Shown here piece after piece: positions 8,650 through 15,977 of a stretch of 38,437 nt of DNA. The DNA is from Desulfogranum japonicum DSM 18378 (GTDB lineage Bacteria; Desulfobacterota; Desulfobulbia; Desulfobulbales; Desulfobulbaceae). Each line of letters opens with the position of its first letter. Position 1 is the first letter of the stretch. A program made the translations under genes and the position numbers. The notes beneath the pieces are model-generated. The model saw nothing but the letters and a program-made list of their open reading frames with translations, was not told the origin of the DNA and ran no database searches. Location of the stretch: positions 1-38,437 of the forward strand of contig NZ_AUCV01000053.1 of the NCBI RefSeq assembly GCF_000429945.1, written 5' to 3'.

Positions 8650-9148
8650 ATTTGTTGAACTCATAAGCCAGAAGCCCCTGGTTCCTGTGGTCATGGTTGG
8701 CCGAATTGAAAGATCGGTGGTGGAAGCCTTACTCTGGGGTCTGGAGGAAGAAGGCATTCCAGCATTGGAAACAAGCCTCGCCACAGGAAATATACAACAA
8801 CATACCTGGGAAATTGCCAGGCAATCCAGGTTAAATGTTGCGATCGGGGCAGGCCATGGAGAACAGCAAGTGATCCTGCACCACCGTGATTTACCCACTG
8901 CCGAGCCCCTGTTCACTGAGCTACTCGGTGGCCAGGATATGCTGATCTATCGTAGGCTTGGAGCAAATGCAGCACGGCTGATAAAGGGGAATCCATTGGT
9001 TTTCCCTGAAGATGATGTGGATGTGGAACCACAGGTGCAAAAGCAAGAGCAGACACCGGCAGCACCTCGACGTATTGAACCTACGGAAGAACTTGTAACC
9101 AGAATTATCATGGAAATTGTACGGCAGGTACTCGCCGCCAGGAAATGA
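8639..9148 (+). CDS. pduH: Dehydratase reactivase, small subunit with a C-terminal helical extension
   Basis: This encodes 169 residues from the ATG at 8639, which overlaps the end of pduG. A GTG at 8624 is an alternative but sits deeper inside pduG. Residues 1 to about 121 form the PduH/DdrB fold (VPVVMVGRIERSVVEALLWGLEEEGIPA and LFTELLGGQDMLIYRRLGANAARLIKGNPL). Family members usually stop near 115-120. Here a charged, Pro-containing linker (about 122-148) leads to a final amphipathic helix, EELVTRIIMEIVRQVLAARK. This looks like the encapsulation peptides at the N-termini of PduD, PduE and PduP and suggests the reactivase is also recruited to the compartment interior, which is inference. Confidence 0.92.
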   Translation: MDREFVELISQKPLVPVVMVGRIERSVVEALLWGLEEEGIPALETSLATGNIQQHTWEIARQSRLNVAIGAGHGEQQVILHHRDLPTAEPLFTELLGGQDMLIYRRLGANAARLIKGNPLVFPEDDVDVEPQVQKQEQTPAAPRRIEPTEELVTRIIMEIVRQVLAARK

Positions 9149-9179
9149 GCTCGATTGATAACAGGCAGGAGATATAAAA

Positions 9180-9821
9180 ATGGCTGGAACCAGTTTAGGC
9201 ATTATTGAAACCAGGGGATATGTAGCAGCAGTGGTTGCCGCTGATGCAGGAACGAAAGCGGCGGCTGTAACCTTTCTAGGCTATAAACGGGTTTCTCCGG
9301 CACTTATCAGTATAGCATTTCAGGGTGATGTCGGCGCTGTCAACGCTGCTGTTCAAGCTGGTGTTGCTGCGGCAACTCCTGTGGGTGAAATCGTTGCCAG
9401 GCTGGTTATTCCTCGTCCTGATAAGCAGCTTGTTCTTCCCTTCGGACAAGAACCTGAACCTCCCACCCAGGAATCTGCCTCAGGGGATGACCAGCCGGAG
9501 CAACCAGCCATGGAGGCGAAAAAGACCGCTTCGGCAGCCAAGCGTTCTAGCGATTCAGCAAAGAAGCCGGCCACACGAACCAAGCGGGCACCCACCAGGT
9601 CTACCAGAAAAAAACAGACCACAACCAGACAGCGAAAAACCACAGTGCCTAAAAAGAGCAGTCCTGCACCGAAAAAGGCTGCGCCTAAGCAAGTCGCTCC
9701 CGAAAAGGCACCACCAGTTGCAGACACGCCCAGGCAGGCTGCAGCTCCGACAACTGAACCCGCTTCCCGAAAGGTCCAGGAAGACAGTCTGCCGGAACAG
9801 GGTGAAAAGAACAATGAATAA
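9180..9821 (+). CDS. pduK: BMC-H shell protein with a long basic, histone-H1-like tail (PduK-like)
   Basis: This encodes 213 residues. Residues 1 to about 88 form one complete BMC domain (LGIIETRGYVAAVVAADAGTKAAAVTFLGYKRVSPALISIAFQGDVGAVNAAV). Residues from about 90 on form a low-complexity tail. It starts with an acidic patch (EPEPPTQESASGDDQPEQP), continues as about 70 residues dominated by Lys, Arg, Ala, Pro, Ser and Thr (for example AAKRSSDSAKKPATRTKRAP, then TTRQRKTTVPKK), and ends in an acidic stretch. PduK is the Pdu shell protein with a C-terminal extension, so the symbol is by position and architecture only. The tail resembles histone H1-like DNA-binding tails rather than a folded domain. 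An AGGAG site precedes the ATG. Confidence 0.85.
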   Translation: MAGTSLGIIETRGYVAAVVAADAGTKAAAVTFLGYKRVSPALISIAFQGDVGAVNAAVQAGVAAATPVGEIVARLVIPRPDKQLVLPFGQEPEPPTQESASGDDQPEQPAMEAKKTASAAKRSSDSAKKPATRTKRAPTRSTRKKQTTTRQRKTTVPKKSSPAPKKAAPKQVAPEKAPPVADTPRQAAAPTTEPASRKVQEDSLPEQGEKNNE

Positions 9822-9831
9822 CAGGTGGTAC

Positions 9832-9853
9832 GCAGAAAAGAATGGTTTTCTGC
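9832..9853 (+). other. Intercistronic stem-loop
   Basis: GCAGAAAA and TTTTCTGC form a perfect 8-bp stem around a 6-base loop just after the basic-tailed shell gene. No T-run follows. It could mark an mRNA processing or stability point that adjusts expression between this gene and the next. Confidence 0.35.
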
Positions 9854-9947
9854 TCCACATTGCAAACCCTTTGAAAAAATATTTTCCCGGTAAAGGGATA
9901 TGACGATGAGTCACCTTTAAACCACTGAAAGTCAAGGAGTGAGAACG

Positions 9948-10565
9948 ATGTCAGAACTTCGCACCTATGTGTATTTAGATCGGCTGCAGCCCCAACTCGC
10001 AGCCTATATTGGCGCCAATTCAAAGGGCTTCACCCCTGTGCCTGGTATGGCCGCCATGCTGGTGGAGATTGCTCCGGGTGTACTCATCAATGAGGTAACC
10101 GATGCCGCAGTCAAGGCAGCCAACATCCGTCCAGGTCTTATGGTTGTTGAACGCCATTTTGGTGTTCTTGAGTTTCATGGTGAGAATCAGGAGGATGTGA
10201 AACATGCTGGCTCGGCTGTCCTCACCACCATGAAATGCAAAGAGGTGGATCGCATCAAACCTAAAATCCTCAGTACCCAGATTATCCACAAGGTGAACGC
10301 CTATCATTCCCAGATGGTGAACGTCAGCCGCCTGTGCTCTATGCTCTTACCTGGTCAGGATCTTTACATCATGGAGGTTGCTCCTGCAGGTTATATCACC
10401 ATTGCAGCCAATGAGGCTGAGAAGAACGCCAATATCACCCTGGTTGATTGCCGCGTATACGGCGCTGTCGGCCGTCTCTATCTTGGCGGCAAGCAGTCCG
10501 ATGTCGAGCGTGCCGGTAAGGCGGCTGAGACTGCTATTCTTAAACTGACCGGACGCGATGTCTGA
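9948..10565 (+). CDS. Tandem-BMC shell protein of the double-stacking (BMC-T2/T3) type
   Basis: This encodes 205 residues from the ATG at 9948, with an AAGGAG site at 9934-9939. Two BMC-fold halves are present. The sequence pattern (YVYLDRLQPQLAAYIGANSKGF, then PGMAAMLVEIAPGVLINEVTDAAVKAANIRPGLMVVERHFGVLE, and NEAEKNANITLVDCRVYGAVGRLYLGG) closely follows the Haliangium ochraceum shell proteins called BMC-T2/T3. From memory, their trimers stack face to face and have a large gated pore. It is distinct from PduB and PduT, so this locus encodes three different trimeric tiles. Function in the Pdu context (gated passage of cofactors or large metabolites) is inferred. Confidence 0.88.
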   Translation: MSELRTYVYLDRLQPQLAAYIGANSKGFTPVPGMAAMLVEIAPGVLINEVTDAAVKAANIRPGLMVVERHFGVLEFHGENQEDVKHAGSAVLTTMKCKEVDRIKPKILSTQIIHKVNAYHSQMVNVSRLCSMLLPGQDLYIMEVAPAGYITIAANEAEKNANITLVDCRVYGAVGRLYLGGKQSDVERAGKAAETAILKLTGRDV

Positions 10566-10584
10566 CCTTGCAGGAAGGTGAGCC

Positions 10585-11514
10585 ATGACTGCACCCTCAA
10601 CCACAATGAGTGAACCCATGCTGATACTCCGTAACAGGTGGTGTAATAACGACCCCGATGACTCGGGAGATAATCCGGTTGAAGCAAGAATACAGGCATT
10701 TGCCGATGTCATAGACAACCCTGTGACATCCGCCCAGGGACCTTTATACACAGGAGTAGATCTTGGTACAGCCTATATTGTGACAGCTGTGGTTGATAAT
10801 GGTGGGAATCCTGTTGCAGGAGCTGTAACCCGTAGCCGATCCAGCGTGCGGGATGGTCTTGTTCTGGATTATGTGGGAGCGCTTACCATACTTGGCGAGC
10901 AAATTCGGGGGTTACGTCAACAGGGGTTCGAACTTCATGCAGGAGCTGCCGCTTTTCCGCCAGGAACAAGCGGACGCAACGCAGAAACCTTTGGCCATGT
11001 TCTGCAAAGTGCAAACCTGGAGGTGGAGCTGCTTACCGATGAGCCGTCTGCTGCAGCTAAGGTTCTGGATATCCAGGATGGTGCTGTTGTAGATATTGGA
11101 GGTGGTACCACCGGCATTTCTGTACTGGAAAAGGGTCGTGTGGTCTACACCGCCGATGAGGCCACCGGTGGAACCCATCTTGACCTGGTTATTTCCGGGC
11201 ATTTTCACGTGTCCCAGGAAGAAGCTGAGAAGATGAAGTGCGATCCCATGGGGCAACGGGAAGTATTTCCCATAGTTCGGCCCGTGTTCCAGAAAATGGC
11301 AAGCATTGTTCGTACCCACCTGAGTAATCATCCGGTGGAGCGCATTTATCTGGTGGGAGGAACGTCCACCTTTCCCTGGATCGAGCAGGTCATTGCAGAC
11401 GAGTGCGGTATTGAGGTGGTGAAACCAAAATTACCACTGTTGGTCACGCCGTTGGGTATTGCCTTGAGTTGCTGGCAAAAGGTAGCAGGTATTGGTGAAC
11501 ATACTGCAGCATGA
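10585..11514 (+). CDS. eutJ: EutJ-family Hsp70-like chaperone
   Basis: This encodes 309 residues and carries actin/Hsp70 ATPase signatures: LYTGVDLGTAYIVTAVVDNGG near residue 52, DEPSAAAKVLDIQDGAVVDIGGGTTGISVLEKG in the middle, and IYLVGGTSTFPWIEQVI towards the end. EutJ of ethanolamine compartments is a presumed chaperone of about 280 residues. The extra 45 N-terminal residues here are polar and look disordered. A GGAAGG site precedes the ATG at 10585. The gene's presence inside a Pdu-type locus is less usual. It may assist folding or assembly of the dehydratase or shell, but no experimental role is firm. Its stop overlaps an ATG (11511) that was not chosen as the next start. Confidence 0.88.
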   Translation: MTAPSTTMSEPMLILRNRWCNNDPDDSGDNPVEARIQAFADVIDNPVTSAQGPLYTGVDLGTAYIVTAVVDNGGNPVAGAVTRSRSSVRDGLVLDYVGALTILGEQIRGLRQQGFELHAGAAAFPPGTSGRNAETFGHVLQSANLEVELLTDEPSAAAKVLDIQDGAVVDIGGGTTGISVLEKGRVVYTADEATGGTHLDLVISGHFHVSQEEAEKMKCDPMGQREVFPIVRPVFQKMASIVRTHLSNHPVERIYLVGGTSTFPWIEQVIADECGIEVVKPKLPLLVTPLGIALSCWQKVAGIGEHTAA

Positions 11515-11540
11515 TTGCAGGCAATGAGAAGGTAGTGGAG

Positions 11541-12353
11541 ATGACGGAACAACAGATTACCAACCTGGTCACAGAAATAATTTCCAGACTGGCCCAGCAC
11601 ATTGGAGCTGACGGCCACAAAGGCTCCGTAGTGGCCGTATTTACAGGTGCCACCGTTGGATTTACCCATGCCTGTGCCCAGGTACGAAATTTGGTCCTGA
11701 ATGGATATGCGATCCAGTTGGTTCTTTCTGATGCGGCGGAAAATATTTACGGCAATACGCTTCGTGAAGAGCTGGCAGGTTTTCCCCATATCAGTCAGCT
11801 GGATACAGATAAATGGTATCAGGCATTGACCGGAGCTACCGGACTCGTTGTGCCGATGCTCAGTCTGAATACAGCGTCACGGGTTGCTCAGCTTCTGGCA
11901 GATACTATCCCTGCCAATCTTATGATGCATGCCCTCAGCCTTGGAAAGCCTGTGATCGCAGCAGTCAACGGAGCTGATCCTGCGGATGTTCATTGGGCCA
12001 GGCGAGCAGGACAGCGGACAGTGAAGCCTGCTCTTTGCCAGGCAATGCAGGATCGGTTGCAACTCCTGCGTGACTATGGATGTCACCTGGTGGATGTGCA
12101 ACAGCTGTGTGCAGGATTTTGCGCCTGCTCCGGTAATGGTAGTAAAGAAATAATCTCGGCAGTTCAGACAGCCAGGAATGAGCAAAGAACGAAGAAATCG
12201 ATCTACAGAATACATGGCAGACTGGTGACGGCATCCCATGTTCAGCGTGCCCGGACGACTGGCCAGAATATCGTGGTAGCTCAGGGGACAGTGGTTACCC
12301 CTCTGGCCAAGGAGATGGCAGTTCAACACGGAATTCGGTTGATACGAGAGTAA
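11541..12353 (+). CDS. Flavoprotein-like protein with PduM-like ends
   Basis: This encodes 270 residues from the ATG at 11541. An ATG at 11511 overlapping the eutJ stop is possible but lacks a ribosome binding site. The N-terminus (TEQQITNLVTEIISRLAQ) is an amphipathic helix of encapsulation-peptide type, as in PduM. Residues about 28-200 resemble the flavoprotein (HFCD) fold, with VVAVFTGATVGFTHACAQVRNLVLNGYAIQLVLSDAA and LVVPMLSLNTASRVAQLLADTIPANLMMHALSLGKPVI. The C-terminus (VVAQGTVVTPLAKEMAVQHGIRLIRE) matches the ending of PduM-type proteins. So it reads like a PduM with an inserted flavin-binding-like domain, roughly 100 residues longer than PduM. A role in structure or in B12/flavin redox is inference. 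Confidence 0.7.
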   Translation: MTEQQITNLVTEIISRLAQHIGADGHKGSVVAVFTGATVGFTHACAQVRNLVLNGYAIQLVLSDAAENIYGNTLREELAGFPHISQLDTDKWYQALTGATGLVVPMLSLNTASRVAQLLADTIPANLMMHALSLGKPVIAAVNGADPADVHWARRAGQRTVKPALCQAMQDRLQLLRDYGCHLVDVQQLCAGFCACSGNGSKEIISAVQTARNEQRTKKSIYRIHGRLVTASHVQRARTTGQNIVVAQGTVVTPLAKEMAVQHGIRLIRE

Positions 12354-12384
12354 CCCCTGGCAGGTACAAAGAGAGGATCCCACC

Positions 12385-12666
12385 ATGTTGATAGGACAGG
12401 TTATAGGCACTGTGGTCGCAACGCGCAAACATGAATTGCTCAGTGGCAGCAGCATCCAGATTGTTCAACTATACAGTCCGGAAAGCAATACTTTTACAGG
12501 CAAAGCCATTGTGGCACTGGACGTAGTAGGGGCCGGGGAAGGCGAAACCGTGGTTGTTGTCACCGGGAGCAGTGCACGTATTGCCATGGATAGAGAGAAT
12601 GTTCCCGTGGATGCAGCCATTGTCGGCATTGTGGACCAGCTCAATGTTGAGCCAATCAAAGGATGA
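12385..12666 (+). CDS. pduN: BMC-P pentameric vertex protein
   Basis: This encodes 93 residues of the EutN/CcmL family (PF03319), with the signatures LIGQVIGTVVATRKHELLSGSSIQIVQL, VVGAGEGETVVVVTGSSARIAM and VDAAIVGIVDQLNV. These proteins form pentamers that cap the twelve vertices of the shell, which makes closed polyhedra possible. An AGAGGA site precedes the ATG. It is the only vertex protein in the window. Confidence 0.93.
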   Translation: MLIGQVIGTVVATRKHELLSGSSIQIVQLYSPESNTFTGKAIVALDVVGAGEGETVVVVTGSSARIAMDRENVPVDAAIVGIVDQLNVEPIKG

Positions 12667-12678
12667 TGGGTTACGACT

Positions 12679-13245
12679 GTGAAAGTGTATACACGAACTG
12701 GTGACAAAGGCACAACCAGGCTGTTCAGTGGTGAACAGGTTGCCAAAGATGCATTGCGGGTCAACGTTTACGGAGCCTTGGATGAACTGCAGGCCCAGTT
12801 GGGCTTCTGCCGTGCACAGATGACTGACAGCGCATTACAGGAAATACTTTTCAGCGTGCAGAAAATGCTCTTCGTACTCAGTGCTGAAGTGGCGTCAACA
12901 CCCGAACAGACAGGGCGATTGCGGCAGGTTGTTGAGCAGTCGCAGGTTGATCAGCTTGAAGCATGGATTGACTCATTGACCGGGCAGTATGGATTACCGT
13001 CGGGTTTTGTTGTTCCGGGTAGAACAATGGACAGTGCGGCCCTGCATGTGAGTCGTACTATCTGCCGTCGTTGCGAGCGCTTGCTTATTACCCTGCAGAA
13101 ACAGGAACAGGCGAGAGAGGTCTTGTTGCGATATACCAACCGGCTTTCTGATCTGCTTTTCATGATCAGTTGGGCTCTTGAGGTTCGTGCTGTGGTTATC
13201 GCGGCTGTGAAAGAATATCTGCAACGACAGGAGGCCTGCTCGTGA
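12679..13245 (+). CDS. pduO: Cob(I)alamin adenosyltransferase (PduO N-domain as a separate protein)
   Basis: This encodes 188 residues starting at GTG 12679. It is a PduO-type ATP:cob(I)alamin adenosyltransferase that makes the adenosylcobalamin used by the dehydratase. The signatures VYTRTGDKGTTRLFSG (ATP site), DELQAQLGFCRAQ, ALHVSRTICRRCERLL and YTNRLSDLLFMISWALE are all intact. In Salmonella this domain is fused to a GlcG-like domain. Here that domain is the next gene, joined by a 4-base overlap. The ribosome binding site (AAAGGA at about 12658) is rather distant, so coupling to upstream translation is likely. Confidence 0.92.
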   Translation: MKVYTRTGDKGTTRLFSGEQVAKDALRVNVYGALDELQAQLGFCRAQMTDSALQEILFSVQKMLFVLSAEVASTPEQTGRLRQVVEQSQVDQLEAWIDSLTGQYGLPSGFVVPGRTMDSAALHVSRTICRRCERLLITLQKQEQAREVLLRYTNRLSDLLFMISWALEVRAVVIAAVKEYLQRQEACS

Positions 13246-13820
13246 ATCATGTGTATCACTGTGCGCAGATCCTCACCCAGGCAGCCAGGGATCAAGCCTT
13301 ACGCATGGATGTACCCATGGTGATCGCCCTGACTGATCAGGATGGGGCATTGGTACATTTTTTACGTATGCCGGGTGCATTGCCTGCTTCCCGTGCCATA
13401 GCCGTTGATAAGGCATATACAGCAGCCACCTTGCGCATGCCCACCCATGAAGTGGGACGTTTGGCCCAGCCAGGTGAAATGCTGTACGGCATCCAGCATT
13501 CAGTAGAGGGCAGGGTGGTTCTCTTTGGAGGCGGATATCCCCTTCGATGGCGTGATCAGGTGGTTGGCGCTGTGGGCATCAGCGGTGGGACAGTCCCAGA
13601 AGACATGAAAGTGGTAACAAGGGTATTGCAGGCCTGGGAAGATATTCTACTTCTTGCATCTGCTTTGTTGGAGCATCTTCCCCAAGGAATTCAGAAAGAG
13701 GGTGTTGAGACTGTAGTTGAAATCTGCAGACTGCTGGTGGAACAAGGAGAGATTACGCCCAAACAGCAGGAAAACGTTGCAGCAGCTGTGGCGATTTGTG
13801 CAGATGTACGCTGTATATGA
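13242..13820 (+). CDS. GlcG/HbpS-family protein with a helical tail (PduO C-domain homologue)
   Basis: This encodes 192 residues starting at GTG 13242, overlapping the adenosyltransferase gene by four bases. Residues 1 to about 128 form a GlcG/HbpS domain (PF03928), with RDQALRMDVPMVIALTDQDGALVHFLRMPGA, AVDKAYTAATLRMPTHEVGRL, GRVVLFGGGYPL and VGAVGISGGT. In PduO of other bacteria the equivalent domain binds haem. The remaining 60 or so residues are predominantly helical, with QEN and AVAIC segments, and are not typical of the family. It probably works alongside the adenosyltransferase or reductase in B12 recycling. Confidence 0.85.
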   Translation: MNHVYHCAQILTQAARDQALRMDVPMVIALTDQDGALVHFLRMPGALPASRAIAVDKAYTAATLRMPTHEVGRLAQPGEMLYGIQHSVEGRVVLFGGGYPLRWRDQVVGAVGISGGTVPEDMKVVTRVLQAWEDILLLASALLEHLPQGIQKEGVETVVEICRLLVEQGEITPKQQENVAAAVAICADVRCI

Positions 13821-13953
13821 ATAATTGATATGAAGGTGAGTAGTATCTGCCCGGGAATATTGTTTTTTGTTCAGGTTTAAGGCGTGGAGCAAAAGAGATA
13901 TTTCTGGATAGGTACTAAGTAACTGCGTTTTTTATACTAGAGGAGAAACAATC

Positions 13954-15357
13954 ATGGCGCTCAGTGAACAGGATTTGGCCGGAATAATACAAAAGGTATT
14001 GACCGAGCTCAATGGCTCATCATCAACTTCAGGTGCGCCGGCTGATTTTGACGGCATACATCAGAATGTAGACAGCGCTGTGGACTGTGCCATACGTGCG
14101 CAGAAAGAGTTGCTGAAACTGACGTTGAAAAAACGCGGTGAAATTATAGACGCCATGCGCCAGACCGTTCTGGATAATAATGAGATGCTTGCAGACATGG
14201 CGGTGGAAGAAACCAGCCTTGGGCGTTACGAAGATAAGATTCGGGAAAATATTCTCTGTGCAACCAAAACCCCAGGGATCGAGGATATTCAGCCGCTGGC
14301 CAAAACAGGTGACGATGGCTTGATGCTGCTGGAGTATGCCCCGGTCGGAGTTATCGGTGCACTCACACCTATCACTAATCCTACCGGTACGGTTATCCAC
14401 AATAGTATCAGTATGATTGCTGCCGGCAACGCGGTGATTTTCAACCCCCATCCAAGCGCAGTTACCACCAGTTCAACTATACTGAAACTGTTGCATAAAA
14501 CCATTGTTGATAATGGTGGTCCTGCGGGCCTCATCAGTGCCATTGCAAAACCTACCCTGGACAGTGCCCGTGAACTGATTGAGCATCCTAAAGTCAACAT
14601 GCTGGTGGCTACTGGTGGTAAGCCTGTTGTCAGGGCTGTGCTTTCATCAGGTAAAAAGGCCATCGGCGCCGGAGCAGGCAATCCTCCTGTCCTGGTGGAT
14701 GAGACCGCGCATATCCGCAATGCCGCAGAATGCATCGTCAGTGGTGCTTCCATTAACAACAATATCTTCTGTACCTGTGAAAAAGAAGTTGTGGTTGTTG
14801 ATGAAGTGGCTGATTCCCTAATCAAGTTCATGCTTGAAACAGGGAAAGCCTACATGCTCACCCCAGACGAGGTTGAGAGAGTCACCAAGCTTGTGCTGAC
14901 AGATAAAGGGAAGATTAATACCAAACTTGTGGGGCGCAATGTTCAGGTTATCCTCAAAGAGATTGGTGTTACCCTGGGTGAGGAATATCGTCTGGCCATT
15001 TTTGAAGCACCAAAGGATCATCCCCTAGTCTGGACGGAGCAGATGATGCCCATTCTTCCCATTGTCCGGGTACGCAATATTGAGGAAGGCATTGATTTTG
15101 CCGTACAGGTTGAACAGGGAAATCGCCATACCGCTATTATGCACTCCACCAATGTAGACAATATGACCGCCTTTGCAAGAGCTGTACAGACAACCATCTT
15201 TGTGAAGAATGGTCCCGCATACGCAGGTATCGGTCTGGGGGGAGAAGGGCATACCGCCTTTACCATCGCCGGTCCCACAGGTGAAGGTATGACATCTGCA
15301 CGTTCCTTTACCAGGCAGCGACGTTGCACTTTGGTAGAGGGATTCAGAATTATTTAA
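13954..15357 (+). CDS. pduP: CoA-acylating propionaldehyde dehydrogenase
   Basis: This encodes 467 residues, as expected for PduP. It oxidises the aldehyde made by the dehydratase to acyl-CoA with NAD+. The N-terminus (ALSEQDLAGIIQKVLTELNG) is the classic encapsulation peptide, followed by a Ser/Gly/Ala linker. The conserved EPVGVIGALTPITNPT-like segment is present as YAPVGVIGALTPITNPTG. So are the NNNIFCTCEKEVVVVDE region, which contains the catalytic Cys, and the C-terminal FTRQRRCTLVEGFRII. An AGGAGA site precedes the ATG. The gene follows a 133-base gap. Confidence 0.95.
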   Translation: MALSEQDLAGIIQKVLTELNGSSSTSGAPADFDGIHQNVDSAVDCAIRAQKELLKLTLKKRGEIIDAMRQTVLDNNEMLADMAVEETSLGRYEDKIRENILCATKTPGIEDIQPLAKTGDDGLMLLEYAPVGVIGALTPITNPTGTVIHNSISMIAAGNAVIFNPHPSAVTTSSTILKLLHKTIVDNGGPAGLISAIAKPTLDSARELIEHPKVNMLVATGGKPVVRAVLSSGKKAIGAGAGNPPVLVDETAHIRNAAECIVSGASINNNIFCTCEKEVVVVDEVADSLIKFMLETGKAYMLTPDEVERVTKLVLTDKGKINTKLVGRNVQVILKEIGVTLGEEYRLAIFEAPKDHPLVWTEQMMPILPIVRVRNIEEGIDFAVQVEQGNRHTAIMHSTNVDNMTAFARAVQTTIFVKNGPAYAGIGLGGEGHTAFTIAGPTGEGMTSARSFTRQRRCTLVEGFRII

Positions 15358-15563
15358 TATCCATCCGGCAACGGCTTTGTCGGAGTCTCGTACCTCGCTG
15401 GATGTATTGACGTTTACGTTATGTATAACATGCTATTTTTAGTGGTAACTGTGGACTTCGAAATGAGAATTAACCAGGATGATTTTATAGAAATATGTGG
15501 CAGCATACGGAAAAACACTTTCGCAAAGATTTTCTTTTGTTGCGCCACTTACGGAGATTACAA

Positions 15564-15968
15564 ATGAATATTTCACTGGATGATGCACTGGTGCTCATGG
15601 CTGCAGCCCGGAAAAAGGCTGATGAAATCGGCGTTCCCATGGTTATCGCCGTGGTCGATACTGGCGGCAATCTTGTTGCTGAACACAGGATGGATGATGC
15701 GTTACTGGTATCTGTGGATATTGCCAGAAACAAAGCATATACATCGGTTGCCGTGAAAGTCGCCACTGAAGATCTGGCAAAAGCTGCTCAACCTGGTGAG
15801 TCGCTTTATGGCATTCATGCTACGGATCAGGGGCGTATTGTTATTTTCGGGGGTGGGGTTCCCCTGTACCGCGGCGAGACTCTCATCGGAGGTCTCGGTG
15901 TTTCTGGCGGCAGTGTTGAACAGGATGTTTCCTGTGCCAAAGCCGGTCAGGCGGCCCTTTCTTTATAG
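15564..15968 (+). CDS. Second GlcG/HbpS-family protein
   Basis: This encodes 134 residues from the ATG at 15564 after a CGGAGA site. An in-frame ATG at 15495 has no such site and would add 23 unrelated residues. The whole protein is one GlcG/HbpS domain (ARKKADEIGVPMVIAVVDTGGNLVAEHRMDDALLVSVDIARNKAYTS, then GRIVIFGGGVPLYRGETLIGGLGVSGGSVEQD). It is a paralogue of the protein at 13242-13820 but lacks the helical tail. Haem or corrinoid handling near PduS is a reasonable guess. The gene lies 205 bases after pduP and ten bases before the next shell gene. Confidence 0.88.
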   Translation: MNISLDDALVLMAAARKKADEIGVPMVIAVVDTGGNLVAEHRMDDALLVSVDIARNKAYTSVAVKVATEDLAKAAQPGESLYGIHATDQGRIVIFGGGVPLYRGETLIGGLGVSGGSVEQDVSCAKAGQAALSL

Positions 15969-15977
15969 GGATACTGC

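Noticed and set aside
13910-13938. TATACT before pduP as an internal promoter
   Set aside because: There is no -35 box at the right distance, and the implied transcript start would be almost on the ribosome binding site.
15358-15563. Palindrome-like GTTATGTATAAC near 15418 and a TTGACG near 15405 as a second promoter
   Set aside because: The spacing to any -10 box is wrong, and no second matching site was found.
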